Below, piece after piece: positions 1 to 8,103 of a stretch of DNA of 64,000 bases (its first letter is position 1; every line of letters begins with the position of its first letter). Both the position numbers and the translations under genes were made by a program. The DNA comes from Mesonia aestuariivivens (GTDB lineage: Bacteria; Bacteroidota; Bacteroidia; Flavobacteriales; Flavobacteriaceae), in the NCBI RefSeq assembly GCF_019311235.1, contig NZ_JAHWDF010000016.1:1-64000 (forward strand), in the 5' to 3' direction. The notes beneath the pieces are model-generated. The model did no database searches and had not been told where the DNA came from. It saw nothing but the letters and a program-made list of their open reading frames with translations.

Positions 1-384
1 ACTAAATGGAAAAGAAGCTGGGGAGGTATATGAAAAAATGGAGAAGAGACTTACCAATTTCAGTCCATCTTGGGTTAAGACCTTGACTTTCGATAACGGA
101 AAGGAGTTTGCACGGCATCAAAAAATAAGGGAGCTACTCAGCGCAAAAACATATTTTACCAGACCTTATACATCACAGGATAAGGGAACCGTAGAGAACA
201 GAATAGGTGTAATACGGAGATTTTTCCCAAAGAAAACAGACCTGAGAAAAGTCTCAGAAAAAAGAATAAAAGAAGTTGAAAGATTACTAAATTACAGACC
301 AATTAGAAAATTTAATTATCAAAACCCAATTGAAGTCCTAAAAAACAAATGTTTTGCACTTATGGGTTGAACTCAGCATATTAA
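1..384 (+). mobile_element. 3' part of an IS30-family insertion sequence
   Basis: The first 370 bases encode the end of an IS30-type transposase, so the window opens inside an insertion sequence. The left end lies outside, so the terminal inverted repeats cannot be matched. The right boundary must fall between the transposase stop at 370 and about 384, because an unrelated degraded coding region begins at about 385. No target duplication can be read. Confidence 0.6.
2..370 (+). CDS. IS30-family transposase, C-terminal fragment
   Basis: The reading frame is open from base 2, so the gene is cut by the window start; the first internal ATG at 38 is not a real start. The visible 122 residues are the C-terminal part of a DDE integrase-type catalytic domain. 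The second acidic residue lies in the motif TFDNGKEF. The catalytic glutamate lies in the motif ENRIGVIRRFFPKKTDL, which is typical of IS30 transposases. The first catalytic aspartate and the N-terminal HTH would lie upstream. The frame is intact to its stop, so the element may be active. Confidence 0.88.
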   Translation, partial: LNGKEAGEVYEKMEKRLTNFSPSWVKTLTFDNGKEFARHQKIRELLSAKTYFTRPYTSQDKGTVENRIGVIRRFFPKKTDLRKVSEKRIKEVERLLNYRPIRKFNYQNPIEVLKNKCFALMG

Positions 385-898
385 AAAACTTACTATTTAA
401 ATTTTACAGGAAAACCCGAAGAAGCAATTCAACTTTTAACTCAATCTAAACCATCGTTTTTACCTCGACTGTTTTTAATAACTTGTTATATTCAACAAGC
501 AGAAATAAAAAAAGCTTATAAAGTTTTATTACAATTAAATCATACTGATTATTGGTATACGAAAAATTATGATGAAATATGGTGCATCAAAAAAGATCTC
601 ATTGAAATTATCTTATTAATCGAGCTGAATGAATTTGATGTTTTTAATTCTAGAATCATTTCATTTCAAAAAAAAATTACTTAGTAGCGGCAGCAATAGA
701 GTTTATCTATTCTCTAAAATAATTACTAAATATTACCTTCACGACAATAATCAAGATATTAATATAAGTCTTTTAGAAAATTCTAACCAAGAAAGGGAAG
801 ACATCTTCTTCATCTGCTTTTACGCTTAGCTAAAAGCAAAAGTAGAGAAAAAAAATTTGTATAAATTAACGTTAGAATTAATAACTAACAAATTATAA
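385..898 (+). pseudogene. Degraded TPR-like protein gene next to the IS element
   Basis: No single frame is open here, but three pieces read as one protein. Bases 385-684 encode a TPR-like segment (YYLNFTGKPEEAIQLL, then CYIQQAEIKKAYKVLLQL). A run of nine A at 668-676 breaks the frame; one more A would continue into NYLVAAAIEFIYSLK (675-722). A second shift near 716-720 leads into a frame ending REDIFFICFYA, then TAG at 827-829, then LKAKVEKKNLYKLTLELITN to the stop at 896-898. The TAG probably replaced a Trp codon (TGG). From memory, flavobacterial TPR proteins of unknown role end in a similar way. The N-terminus is missing at the IS boundary, which fits disruption by the insertion followed by decay. 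The family name is an inference; the broken frames are seen directly. Confidence 0.7.
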
Positions 899-977
899 TT
901 TAATCGAAATGTTTAAAGTTATTGCTGTTATCATAAAATATACTATTTTTAACAAATAATCATAATATTAAAGCCCT

Positions 978-1328
978 ATGAAAAAAATCATTACATTTTT
1001 TGCTATAACCATTGGTCTTCTAGTTTCAAGCGCAAATCTTTCAGCTCAAAATTCTAAAATGAGCACTGAAGAAATTAGAAAAGAAGCTCAACAAAAAGTA
1101 GTTCAACTTGATAAGCAATTGAATCTTTCTCAAGAACAGGAAAAACTCGTATCTAGACAATATTACAGCAGAATTTTAAATTATGATGAGCATCTTAATG
1201 GTCAAGAAAAAGATGAGAAGTATCGATTAAATAAAGAAAAATTTGATACCTCTTTCATGATGCAAATGAAAAAAATACTTGATGATAAACAATTTGCTAA
1301 ATTTAAAAAATTAGAAGAAAAAAAATAG
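978..1328 (+). CDS. Small secreted hypothetical protein
   Basis: This is a 116-residue protein of unknown function. Residues 1-23 form a clear Sec signal peptide (Lys-rich start, hydrophobic core, cleavage after SAQ), so the mature protein is about 93 residues and is expected in the periplasm or outside. The mature part is highly charged and probably all helical. A segment reading LNLSQEQEKL recalls Spy/LTXXQ-type periplasmic proteins common in Bacteroidota, but the match is too weak for a family call. A terminator follows directly, so it is probably a single-gene transcript. Confidence 0.8.
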   Translation: MKKIITFFAITIGLLVSSANLSAQNSKMSTEEIRKEAQQKVVQLDKQLNLSQEQEKLVSRQYYSRILNYDEHLNGQEKDEKYRLNKEKFDTSFMMQMKKILDDKQFAKFKKLEEKK

Positions 1329-1350
1329 TAAAAACATACTATACTTATTT

Positions 1351-1381
1351 AAAAGCCGACTTATACTAGTTGGCTTTTTTT
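1351..1381 (+). terminator. Rho-independent terminator
   Basis: The arms GCCGAC and GTTGGC pair with one G.U around an 8-nt loop, with A residues before and a run of T after. It ends the transcript of the small secreted protein gene. Confidence 0.75.
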
Positions 1382-1441
1382 ATGTTCTTCAATTAAACTA
1401 TTATAAATAATAGTAGTCAAATATTTACAAAACAATAATTC

Positions 1442-3925
1442 ATGACTTTTAAATTTAGTTCAAAAATCTACATTCCAATTTTTTTCTTGGTTTTTAGTAG
1501 CTGCGCCATTTTTCAACCAAAAAAAAATAAGGCATCAACACCAAAACAAGAGAAAAGCACTTCAGATATAAAAGCTTATCACAAGGTAATTACAGATAAA
1601 GCTAAAACTGATAAAGGCTTGTTCAATGTTCATTACTTAGATAAAAAATATTTTTACGAAATACCTGATAGTATTTTAAATAGAGAAATGCTTATGGTTA
1701 CACGTATAGCAAAAACCGCTACAGGAATTGGTTTTGGTGGCGGCAAGCAAAATTCTCAGGTTTTACGTTGGCAGAAAAAGGGAGAAAATATTTTATTGAG
1801 AGTCGTTTCTCATGAAATTGTAGCTTCAGATTCCTTACCTATTCATCAAGCGGTTGTCAATTCTAATTTTGAGCCAATTTTGTATTCATTTCCTATCAAA
1901 GCTTTTCACAAAGATTCTGTAAATCAAGCTAGCGTAATTGATGTAACTACCTTTTTTGAAAAAGACGTACGAGCTCTAGGTTTAAGACAAGCACAACGAA
2001 AAAAATATAAAATTTCTAAAGTTGATAATAATCGTTCTTATGTAGACACGATTAAAAGTTTCCCTGAAAACATAGAAGTTAGGCATGTAAAAACCTATAA
2101 TGCTGGCAATCCTCCTTCTAATGAAACCACAGGGTCTATCTCTTTAGAATTTAGCAACTCAATGATTTTACTTCCTAAAGAGCCCATGAAAAGAAGGTAT
2201 TTTGACGAACGTGTGGGATGGTTTGCTAGAAGTCAAACCGATTATGGCTTAGATGCACAAAAAAGTAAAAAGGTTAAATACTTAGACCGCTGGCGATTAG
2301 AAGTAAAAGAAAAAGATAAAAAGAAATTTGAAAACGGAGAGTTAGTTGAACCAAAAAAACAAATTGTTTATTACATAGATCCGGCTACCCCTAAAAAATG
2401 GAGAGAGTATATCAAACAAGGAATTGAAGATTGGCAAGTAGCTTTTGAGGCGGCAGGATTTAAAAATGCCATAATTGCCAAAGATGCTCCTAGCAAACAA
2501 GAAAACCCAGACTGGAGTCCAGAAGATGTAAGGTATTCTGTTGTTCGTTATTTAGCTTCTCCTATACCAAATGCTAACGGTCCTCACGTTAGTGATCCTA
2601 GATCTGGAGAGATTTTAGAATCAGACATTAACTGGTATCACAACGTAATGACTTTATTAAGAAACTGGTATTTTGTACAAACCGCAGCTATTAATGAAGA
2701 TGCACGTAACGTAAAATTTAAAGACGAAATTATGGGAAGATTAATACGCTTTGTATCCTCTCATGAAGTTGGTCACACCCTTGGCTTGCCTCACAATATG
2801 GGAAGCAGTGTAGCGTATGCTGTTGAAGATTTAAGAAGTCCAGAATTCACTAAAAAATATAGTACAGCTCCATCTATTATGGATTATGCGCGTTTTAATT
2901 ACATCGCTCAACCTGGTGATGGTGATGTTGCATTAATGCCAAATATTGGTCCATATGACAAATATGCGATCGAATGGGGTTACCGACCTATTACCAACAA
3001 AACAGCTAAGGAAGAGAAGCCTATTTTAGATGAATGGATTTTAGAACACGCTGGCGATCCTCTTTACCGTTTTGGGAAACAGCAAAGAGGTGTAATCGAT
3101 CCTACTTCTCAAACCGAAGATTTAGGTGACGATTCCATGAAAGCTAGTGCTTACGGAATTAAAAATTTAAAAAGGATTGTTCCTAAATTAATTGAATGGA
3201 CTGCAGAAGATGGTAAAAATTATCAAGATTTAGACGATCTATACCTACAGGTATTAGCACAATACAATCGCTATATGGGTCACGTTACCGCTAATATTGG
3301 GGGCGTTGTAGAAACTTATAAAACTTACGATCAACAAGGTGCAGTTTATGAGCATGTAGAGAAAGAAAAACAAGAACGCGCGATGGAGTTTTTACAAGAA
3401 CAACTTTTTGACACTCCAGAATGGTTATTAGATCAAGAAATTTTTGGCAGAATAGAGTTTGACGGAAGCATAGAACGCTTAAGTGATTACCAAACCAGAA
3501 CATTAAAAAATCTTTTAGATTATGGCAGAATGGCTCGTTTAATTGAAAACGAAGAGCTTAATGGCAAACAAGCTTATGGTCTTTATACCATGATGAACGA
3601 TCTAAGAAAAGGAATTTTTAGCGAGCTTAATCGAAATAAAAACATTAGCTTATACCGAAGAAACTTGCAACGTACTTATCTAGGTCGTTTAGCTTACCTA
3701 ATGACAAATGAACAAGAAAAAATTCCCGCTCGTTATAGAAGTTGGGTAACTAGAAGTAATATTGATGTGAACCGAAGCGATATTAAAGCGGTAGTAAGAG
3801 CAGAACTAAAAACCTTACTTCGTAATTTAAAATCTTCTCAATACAAATTTTCAGATAACATGAGTAAAATTCACGTACAAGATTTAATAGAACGTGTAGA
3901 TTTAATTTTAGATCCGAAAAAATAA
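1442..3925 (+). CDS. Zinc-dependent metalloprotease lipoprotein (DUF5117/DUF4953 type)
   Basis: This 827-residue protein has a lipoprotein signal with lipobox FSSC (Cys at residue 21), so it should be anchored to a membrane, probably the outer membrane. The zinc site is the extended motif HEVGHTLGLPH at residues 441-451, of metzincin type: three His ligands and catalytic Glu442. The order of an N-terminal region, a region around residues 200-330, the protease core and a long helical C-terminal part matches large zinc-dependent metalloproteases of Bacteroidota carrying DUF5118, DUF5117 and DUF4953. The substrate is unknown. It appears monocistronic, with terminators on both sides. Confidence 0.9.
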   Translation: MTFKFSSKIYIPIFFLVFSSCAIFQPKKNKASTPKQEKSTSDIKAYHKVITDKAKTDKGLFNVHYLDKKYFYEIPDSILNREMLMVTRIAKTATGIGFGGGKQNSQVLRWQKKGENILLRVVSHEIVASDSLPIHQAVVNSNFEPILYSFPIKAFHKDSVNQASVIDVTTFFEKDVRALGLRQAQRKKYKISKVDNNRSYVDTIKSFPENIEVRHVKTYNAGNPPSNETTGSISLEFSNSMILLPKEPMKRRYFDERVGWFARSQTDYGLDAQKSKKVKYLDRWRLEVKEKDKKKFENGELVEPKKQIVYYIDPATPKKWREYIKQGIEDWQVAFEAAGFKNAIIAKDAPSKQENPDWSPEDVRYSVVRYLASPIPNANGPHVSDPRSGEILESDINWYHNVMTLLRNWYFVQTAAINEDARNVKFKDEIMGRLIRFVSSHEVGHTLGLPHNMGSSVAYAVEDLRSPEFTKKYSTAPSIMDYARFNYIAQPGDGDVALMPNIGPYDKYAIEWGYRPITNKTAKEEKPILDEWILEHAGDPLYRFGKQQRGVIDPTSQTEDLGDDSMKASAYGIKNLKRIVPKLIEWTAEDGKNYQDLDDLYLQVLAQYNRYMGHVTANIGGVVETYKTYDQQGAVYEHVEKEKQERAMEFLQEQLFDTPEWLLDQEIFGRIEFDGSIERLSDYQTRTLKNLLDYGRMARLIENEELNGKQAYGLYTMMNDLRKGIFSELNRNKNISLYRRNLQRTYLGRLAYLMTNEQEKIPARYRSWVTRSNIDVNRSDIKAVVRAELKTLLRNLKSSQYKFSDNMSKIHVQDLIERVDLILDPKK

Positions 3926-3937
3926 AAGGTTCAATTG

Positions 3938-4385
3938 CTAAAAAGCCGACTCAAGAGTCGGCTTTTTTATATTTTCTTGGTAATAAAAAGCAGGAGTCAA
4001 TGATAAAATTAATAAGGGCTGAATTAAAAACCTAAGAACATAAAATAATAAAAATGTAATTCTGGTTGCATCATGGTGAGCAAATACAAAATATTGGAGC
4101 TAAAACCAATAATAAAACACCATAAATAAGAAGAGAAAATTTAAATACGTTTTTAGAAAACAGTAATGTTAAAATACCAAGTGAAATAAATGTATTCAAC
4201 AAATAACGAAAAATAGTAGTACCAAAAATTTTCCATAATTCAAAATCGGGGGCGGCAAGTTGATGATAATTCCCATGAAAAAAATTTAACAAAGGATCAT
4301 AAAATATTTCCGATTCATAAAATCGAATTAAAGCTAAAAGTAAAAAACCAATAAATACTAATAGGTATTTAAAAAAATTATTCAT
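3938..4385 (-). pseudogene. Exosortase F-associated membrane protein, frameshifted
   Basis: The frame from ATG at 4385 gives 104 residues ending in a TGA at 4071-4073, with several membrane segments. Read one base out of phase, the downstream DNA continues in HHDATRITFLLFYVLRFLIQ and ends FYYQENIKKPTLESAF before a TAG at 3938-3940. From memory, a C-terminal FLIQPL...PAFYYQ segment is characteristic of proteins encoded next to exosortase XrtF in Flavobacteriia. Removing one base from the AAAA run at 4088-4091 would restore a protein of 148 residues, which fits the family. The gene starts 8 nt inside xrtF, so the two are coupled. This is either a true frameshift mutation or a homopolymer sequencing error. 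Confidence 0.75.
3941..3968. terminator. Bidirectional terminator between the metalloprotease and xrtF loci
   Basis: A perfect stem (AGCCGACTC with GAGTCGGCT, 3943-3964) around a very short centre is flanked by A on the left and T on the right. It serves the metalloprotease gene and the convergent xrtF operon. The shifted C-terminal frame of the xrtF partner runs into it. Confidence 0.85.
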
Positions 4386-4932
4386 CTACTTTCTTTTTAT
4401 AACCAGCGGCTATTTTCACCCATAATAGCCATAAGGTAAAAACACTTCCGTAAATTATTGCTGGAAAAGCTATGTCATGCAGAAAATCTTGACTTTCTGG
4501 ATATTTATAAATCCCTATTGCTAGTAAAGTAATACGAAGTACATTAAGTGCATATATTAAAACACTACCTGCGAGTAAATACAAAAAGGTTGCTTTAAAT
4601 TTTGTATGAAACGCTATAATAAAACTTACAAATAAAATTAATATACTTATCGAGTTACACCCTTCTACAATTCGTACTATATAATTATTATTTATATAAA
4701 ATTTCATCGAAGGGTTGTTGGGATGTTTAGAAATATAAGAATCATACCCAAAAACTTTAACAACATTAGAAGACTGTTCTGCTACTAAGTTAGTAAAATA
4801 ATCAGGATAATATTCTGCAGAGCTTCCGTAGAATAAATACAACTTATAACAACCGGCTAGCAACAAATAGCAACCTAAAAAGAGTATCAAAAATTTAATG
4901 ACCGCTTTATTTTTTAATAAAATATCTTTCAA
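4378..4932 (-). CDS. xrtF: Exosortase family protein XrtF
   Basis: This 184-residue integral membrane protein carries the exosortase/archaeosortase triad: Cys92 in VEGCNS, Arg133 in LNVLRI and His152 in FLHD, each at the edge of a hydrophobic helix. Exosortases cleave and attach proteins bearing a C-terminal sorting tripartite signal. The short XrtF form is found in Flavobacteriia beside the small membrane protein encoded downstream, and that pairing is present here. The substrate is not in the window. The partner gene overlaps by 8 nt and appears frameshifted, which may affect the system. Confidence 0.88.
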   Translation of the reverse strand: MKDILLKNKAVIKFLILFLGCYLLLAGCYKLYLFYGSSAEYYPDYFTNLVAEQSSNVVKVFGYDSYISKHPNNPSMKFYINNNYIVRIVEGCNSISILILFVSFIIAFHTKFKATFLYLLAGSVLIYALNVLRITLLAIGIYKYPESQDFLHDIAFPAIIYGSVFTLWLLWVKIAAGYKKKVDE

Positions 4933-4974
4933 AATTCAAGGTTTTACTGCAACAAAGTTATACAAATAAGTATA

Positions 4975-5002
4975 TTGATTTCTAAAATATTAAATACTTT
5001 TG
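4975..5002 (+). promoter_or_regulatory. Candidate Bacteroidota promoter for the fRMsr gene
   Basis: TTG at 4975-4977 and TACTTTTG at 4995-5002 are spaced by 17 bases, matching the -33/-7 pattern (TTG, TAnnTTTG) of Bacteroidota vegetative promoters. The start codon lies 16 nt downstream. Confidence 0.55.
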
Positions 5003-5018
5003 CCTAAAAAATATAGCA

Positions 5019-5480
5019 ATGAATTTAGAAGAATTAAAACCAGTAGTCTCCAAAATTTTAGAAAAAGAGAAACTTAATGTTGAAGAAAAATTAGAAGAAA
5101 TTTGTAACCTTTTGCGAGATAACATTTCTTACTACAATTGGGTAGGTTTTTATTTTAAAAATGGAGATAAAAACGAATTAAAACTGAGCTCTTATGCTGG
5201 TGAACCAACCGATCACACCATCATCCCATTTGGAAAAGGTATTTGCGGACAAGTAGCCGAATCTAATAGCAATTTTGTGGTACCAGATGTAAAAGCACAA
5301 GACAATTATATTGCTTGTAGCATTACCGTTAAAGCAGAGATTGTAGTACCACTATTTGTAAATGGAGAAAACATTGGACAAATTGATATTGACTCCAATA
5401 CCATTGATCCTTTTACAGAAAAAGATGAAGAATTCTTAGAATTTGTAAATGCTGAAGTCGCTAAAGTTTTAGAAAAATAA
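5019..5480 (+). CDS. GAF-domain free methionine-(R)-sulfoxide reductase-like protein
   Basis: This 153-residue protein is a single GAF domain of the fRMsr (MsrC/YebR) family, which reduces free Met-(R)-O in the cytosol. The family signature is clear: YYNWVGFYF, FGKGICGQ (Cys76), DNYIAC (Cys100), EIVVPL and IGQIDIDS. Two of the three conserved cysteines of characterised enzymes are present. The position that is Cys in the E. coli enzyme, about ten residues before Cys76, falls in TDHTII and is not Cys. Activity would then rely on a two-cysteine cycle or another reductant. It has its own promoter and is followed by a structured intergenic element. Confidence 0.85.
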   Translation: MNLEELKPVVSKILEKEKLNVEEKLEEICNLLRDNISYYNWVGFYFKNGDKNELKLSSYAGEPTDHTIIPFGKGICGQVAESNSNFVVPDVKAQDNYIACSITVKAEIVVPLFVNGENIGQIDIDSNTIDPFTEKDEEFLEFVNAEVAKVLEK

Positions 5481-5483
5481 TTT

Positions 5484-5585
5484 GGGCGTTCCCTGCCGGG
5501 ACGGGCTCTCGGCAGTCGCTTTTCTCGATTTCTGCAAATGCAGAAATCGCTAAAGAGCTCCAACAAAGCCTCGATCCCTAACGCG
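5484..5585. repeat. GC-rich structured intergenic element, probably a dispersed repeat
   Basis: About 100 bp of GC-rich DNA stands out from the AT-rich surroundings. It can fold in parts: CTGCCG at 5493-5498 pairs with CGGCAG at 5510-5515, a 10-bp perfect stem with loop AAAT lies at 5526-5549, and the outer GCGTT (5486-5490) pairs with AACGC (5580-5584). From memory, many Flavobacteriia carry dispersed intergenic elements beginning GGGCGTTCCC and ending ATCCCTAACGC, as this one does. Only one copy is in the window, so the repeat status is recalled and not shown. It contains no gene. Confidence 0.6.
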
Positions 5586-5659
5586 TTTTATAGTTTTGAG
5601 TAGTTGAGTTTATTAGTAAATACCTGTTACAGCTCACTAAAAAACTACCAACTGAATTA

Positions 5660-6784
5660 CTATTCCACATAAAACAGATCAGCGGCAATACCATCACTTA
5701 AAAATTTACCCTTTCTTGTAATCAGTATTTTATTGTTTTCTTGTTTTAAAAGTCCTTTTTTAAAAAATAATTGGGCTTCTTTTTCAAAATAAGAAGCTAA
5801 GTTTTCTCCGAAAAGATTTTTAATCTCGGAAAGATTTACTCCAAATTGAGTTCTCAAGCGCGTCATTACATATTCATTATAACGATCTACTACGCTTAAT
5901 TTTTCTACTTCAGAAGGTATAATTCCCGCCTGAATAGATTTCATGTATTTGGTGTTGTTATTTATATTCCAACTACGATGTTCCCCATCAAAACTGTGTG
6001 CCGAAGGACCAACGCCTAAATAAGGTTTCCCTAGCCAGTAAGCTGTATTGTTTTCAGAAAAATAATCAGGTTTTCCAAAATTAGAAAACTCATAATTTAT
6101 ATAACCAGCTTCTTCTAAAGTGGTTAATAAAATTTCAAAATGCGCTTTAGATTTTTCTTCATCTACCGGAGCTACTTTTCCGGTTTCTATCATTTTCTTT
6201 AAAGCTGTTTTAGGCTCAACTGTTAAGGCATAACTTGAAATGTGCGGAATTTGTAAAGCCAAGGTTTGTGCTAAATTTTCTTGCCAACGCTCATCACTCA
6301 TTTCTGGAATGCCGTAAATCAAATCAATAGATATATTATTAAAATATTGCCTTGCTAATTGTATAGAATGTAAAGCTTCACTGGCATTATGCGCACGATT
6401 CATTAGCTTTAAATCTTCTTCAAAAAAAGATTGCACTCCAATACTGAGCCTATTAATCTTAGAATTTGCTAACGTTTGTAATACTTCTTCGGTTAAATCA
6501 TCGGGATTAGCTTCTAGCGTGATTTCTAGTTTTTCGCTAACCGGGTAGTATTTAAAAACTGCTGTTAGAATTTGGTTCAATTCTTCAGCATTCAACAAAC
6601 TTGGCGTTCCTCCTCCAAAATAAATTGTTGCTACTTCTCCTTTATTTTCTGCCTTTCTCATCTGCAATTCTGTGATTATTGCTTTCACCAAATCTCCTTT
6701 CTTTTTTAGAGAAGTAGAAAAATGAAAATCACAGTAGTGACACGCCTGCTTGCAAAACGGAATATGTATATAAATACCTGACAT
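5660..6784 (-). CDS. hemW: HemW-like radical SAM protein
   Basis: This 374-residue protein begins MSGIYIHIPFCKQACHYCDF. The radical SAM cysteines are C11, C15 and C18, followed by the next Cys-x-Phe-like turn typical of HemW (HemN-like). The core has YFGGGTPSLL and LEANPDD, and the C-terminal HemN-type domain starts near residue 280 with YNEYVMTRLR. HemW proteins bind heme and are thought to act as heme chaperones, not as coproporphyrinogen oxidases, despite older names. Its start codon touches the stop of the upstream glycosyltransferase gene, so the two are co-transcribed. Confidence 0.92.
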   Translation of the reverse strand: MSGIYIHIPFCKQACHYCDFHFSTSLKKKGDLVKAIITELQMRKAENKGEVATIYFGGGTPSLLNAEELNQILTAVFKYYPVSEKLEITLEANPDDLTEEVLQTLANSKINRLSIGVQSFFEEDLKLMNRAHNASEALHSIQLARQYFNNISIDLIYGIPEMSDERWQENLAQTLALQIPHISSYALTVEPKTALKKMIETGKVAPVDEEKSKAHFEILLTTLEEAGYINYEFSNFGKPDYFSENNTAYWLGKPYLGVGPSAHSFDGEHRSWNINNNTKYMKSIQAGIIPSEVEKLSVVDRYNEYVMTRLRTQFGVNLSEIKNLFGENLASYFEKEAQLFFKKGLLKQENNKILITRKGKFLSDGIAADLFYVE

Positions 6785-8025
6785 TATTGCTTTTCTAATT
6801 GATTTTTGGCTTCAATCCACTTCGACATATATTTGGTGCTTTGTAAGGTGTGGTGCATTAACATGGCTCCGAAGAAATTTTGATCACGATGCTTTTGAAG
6901 GTGATCTTGGATCTTAGTTAATACTTCAAAAAACTGTTCGTCAAATCGATTTTCTTGAAAACGCTCGTTAATAATATTAAATCCGTTTTGTTGTACTTTT
7001 TGCCAACGTTTTGGTTTTTCATAAATTTTAATCGCTTCTTCTGCAATCGCTTTATCTTCATTTGCAATTTCTCCAGGCCACGGATATTTTCCGCAAATAC
7101 CTTCAGCTCCAATAGTGGTTGTTATACTTGGCGTACCGGCCAACATCGCATCGATAAATTTACCTTTTATACCAGCCCCAAAACGTAACGGAGCTAAAAG
7201 AACTCGTGCCTTTTTTAAAACTTCTTGTGCATCTTCTGCTCTTCCTTTTACGATAAATCCTTGGCGTTTGTTTTGTAATTGTTCTACCTTTTGAGAGGCA
7301 TAAGCACCGTAGATGAATAAACGTGCTTTGGGTAATTCTTTGCGGATAAGTGGCCAAATTTTTTCTTTTAAATACAAGACCGAATCCCAATTGGGTTGGT
7401 GTAAAAAATTACCGATAAACACAAAGTCTTTTCGCTTTTCGTAACTAGGTAACTTCTTTATTTTCTCTTCTGAAATTGAAGGTGCCAATAACGGAATGTA
7501 ATGTAAAATTGAAGGATTTATTTTAAAATTTCTAGCCAGTAAATCGACCTCAGCTTCAGAAATAATAAGCGACAAATCGCAGCGTAAAATACTAGCAATT
7601 TCTCGTTTCGCTTCGTCTGAATTTAAATCTTCTCGCAATAAAGTTCTCCCTTTTTTTAAGGCTTCGTAACGCGCTTTTCTGAAAAAATGAAGATCTTCTG
7701 TATCTAAAATTCGTACTGCATTAGGACAATTCTCTGCGACGCGCCAACCAAATTGCTCTTCCATCATAAAACGATCAAACATCACTACTTGCGGAGCTAA
7801 TTCTTTTACATACTCATCAAAATCTGAAGAATTAGTAGTAATCTTTTTCTGAGTAATTTCTAATTCTTCAAAATTAATGGCATACATACTTTCTTTGGCT
7901 GGGCTTGCGTAAATTACTTCATACTCGCGTGCTAAGAATAATTTAATGAGCTGCATCATTCTGCTTCCAGCGGCAGATGATGCAGGCTCAGGCCAAACGT
8001 AACCAATGATAAGTAATCGCTTCAT
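6784..8025 (-). CDS. Glycosyltransferase, GT4-like (GT-B fold)
   Basis: This 413-residue protein looks like a GT-B retaining glycosyltransferase. The N-terminal Rossmann half starts IIGYVWPEPASSAAGSRM. The C-terminal nucleotide-sugar half contains FIGNFLHQPNWDSV, the variant LLAPLRFGAGIKGKFIDAM and TTIGAEGI, typical of family GT4. Donor and acceptor are unknown. It has no signal peptide and should act on the cytoplasmic side. It precedes hemW with a 1-nt junction, which is probably translational coupling and not a functional link. Confidence 0.85.
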   Translation of the reverse strand: MKRLLIIGYVWPEPASSAAGSRMMQLIKLFLAREYEVIYASPAKESMYAINFEELEITQKKITTNSSDFDEYVKELAPQVVMFDRFMMEEQFGWRVAENCPNAVRILDTEDLHFFRKARYEALKKGRTLLREDLNSDEAKREIASILRCDLSLIISEAEVDLLARNFKINPSILHYIPLLAPSISEEKIKKLPSYEKRKDFVFIGNFLHQPNWDSVLYLKEKIWPLIRKELPKARLFIYGAYASQKVEQLQNKRQGFIVKGRAEDAQEVLKKARVLLAPLRFGAGIKGKFIDAMLAGTPSITTTIGAEGICGKYPWPGEIANEDKAIAEEAIKIYEKPKRWQKVQQNGFNIINERFQENRFDEQFFEVLTKIQDHLQKHRDQNFFGAMLMHHTLQSTKYMSKWIEAKNQLEKQ

Positions 8026-8103
8026 TTTATGTTTTTTTTCACAGTATTAAAAAAGAAATGCTAAAGTATTCTTCGTAATTTTACCGCAAATCTACGTTTA
8101 TTC

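Noticed and set aside
629-829. A separate 66-codon gene
   Set aside because: It is one frame of the degraded TPR-like gene. Neighbouring frames continue the same protein before and after, so it is not an independent gene.
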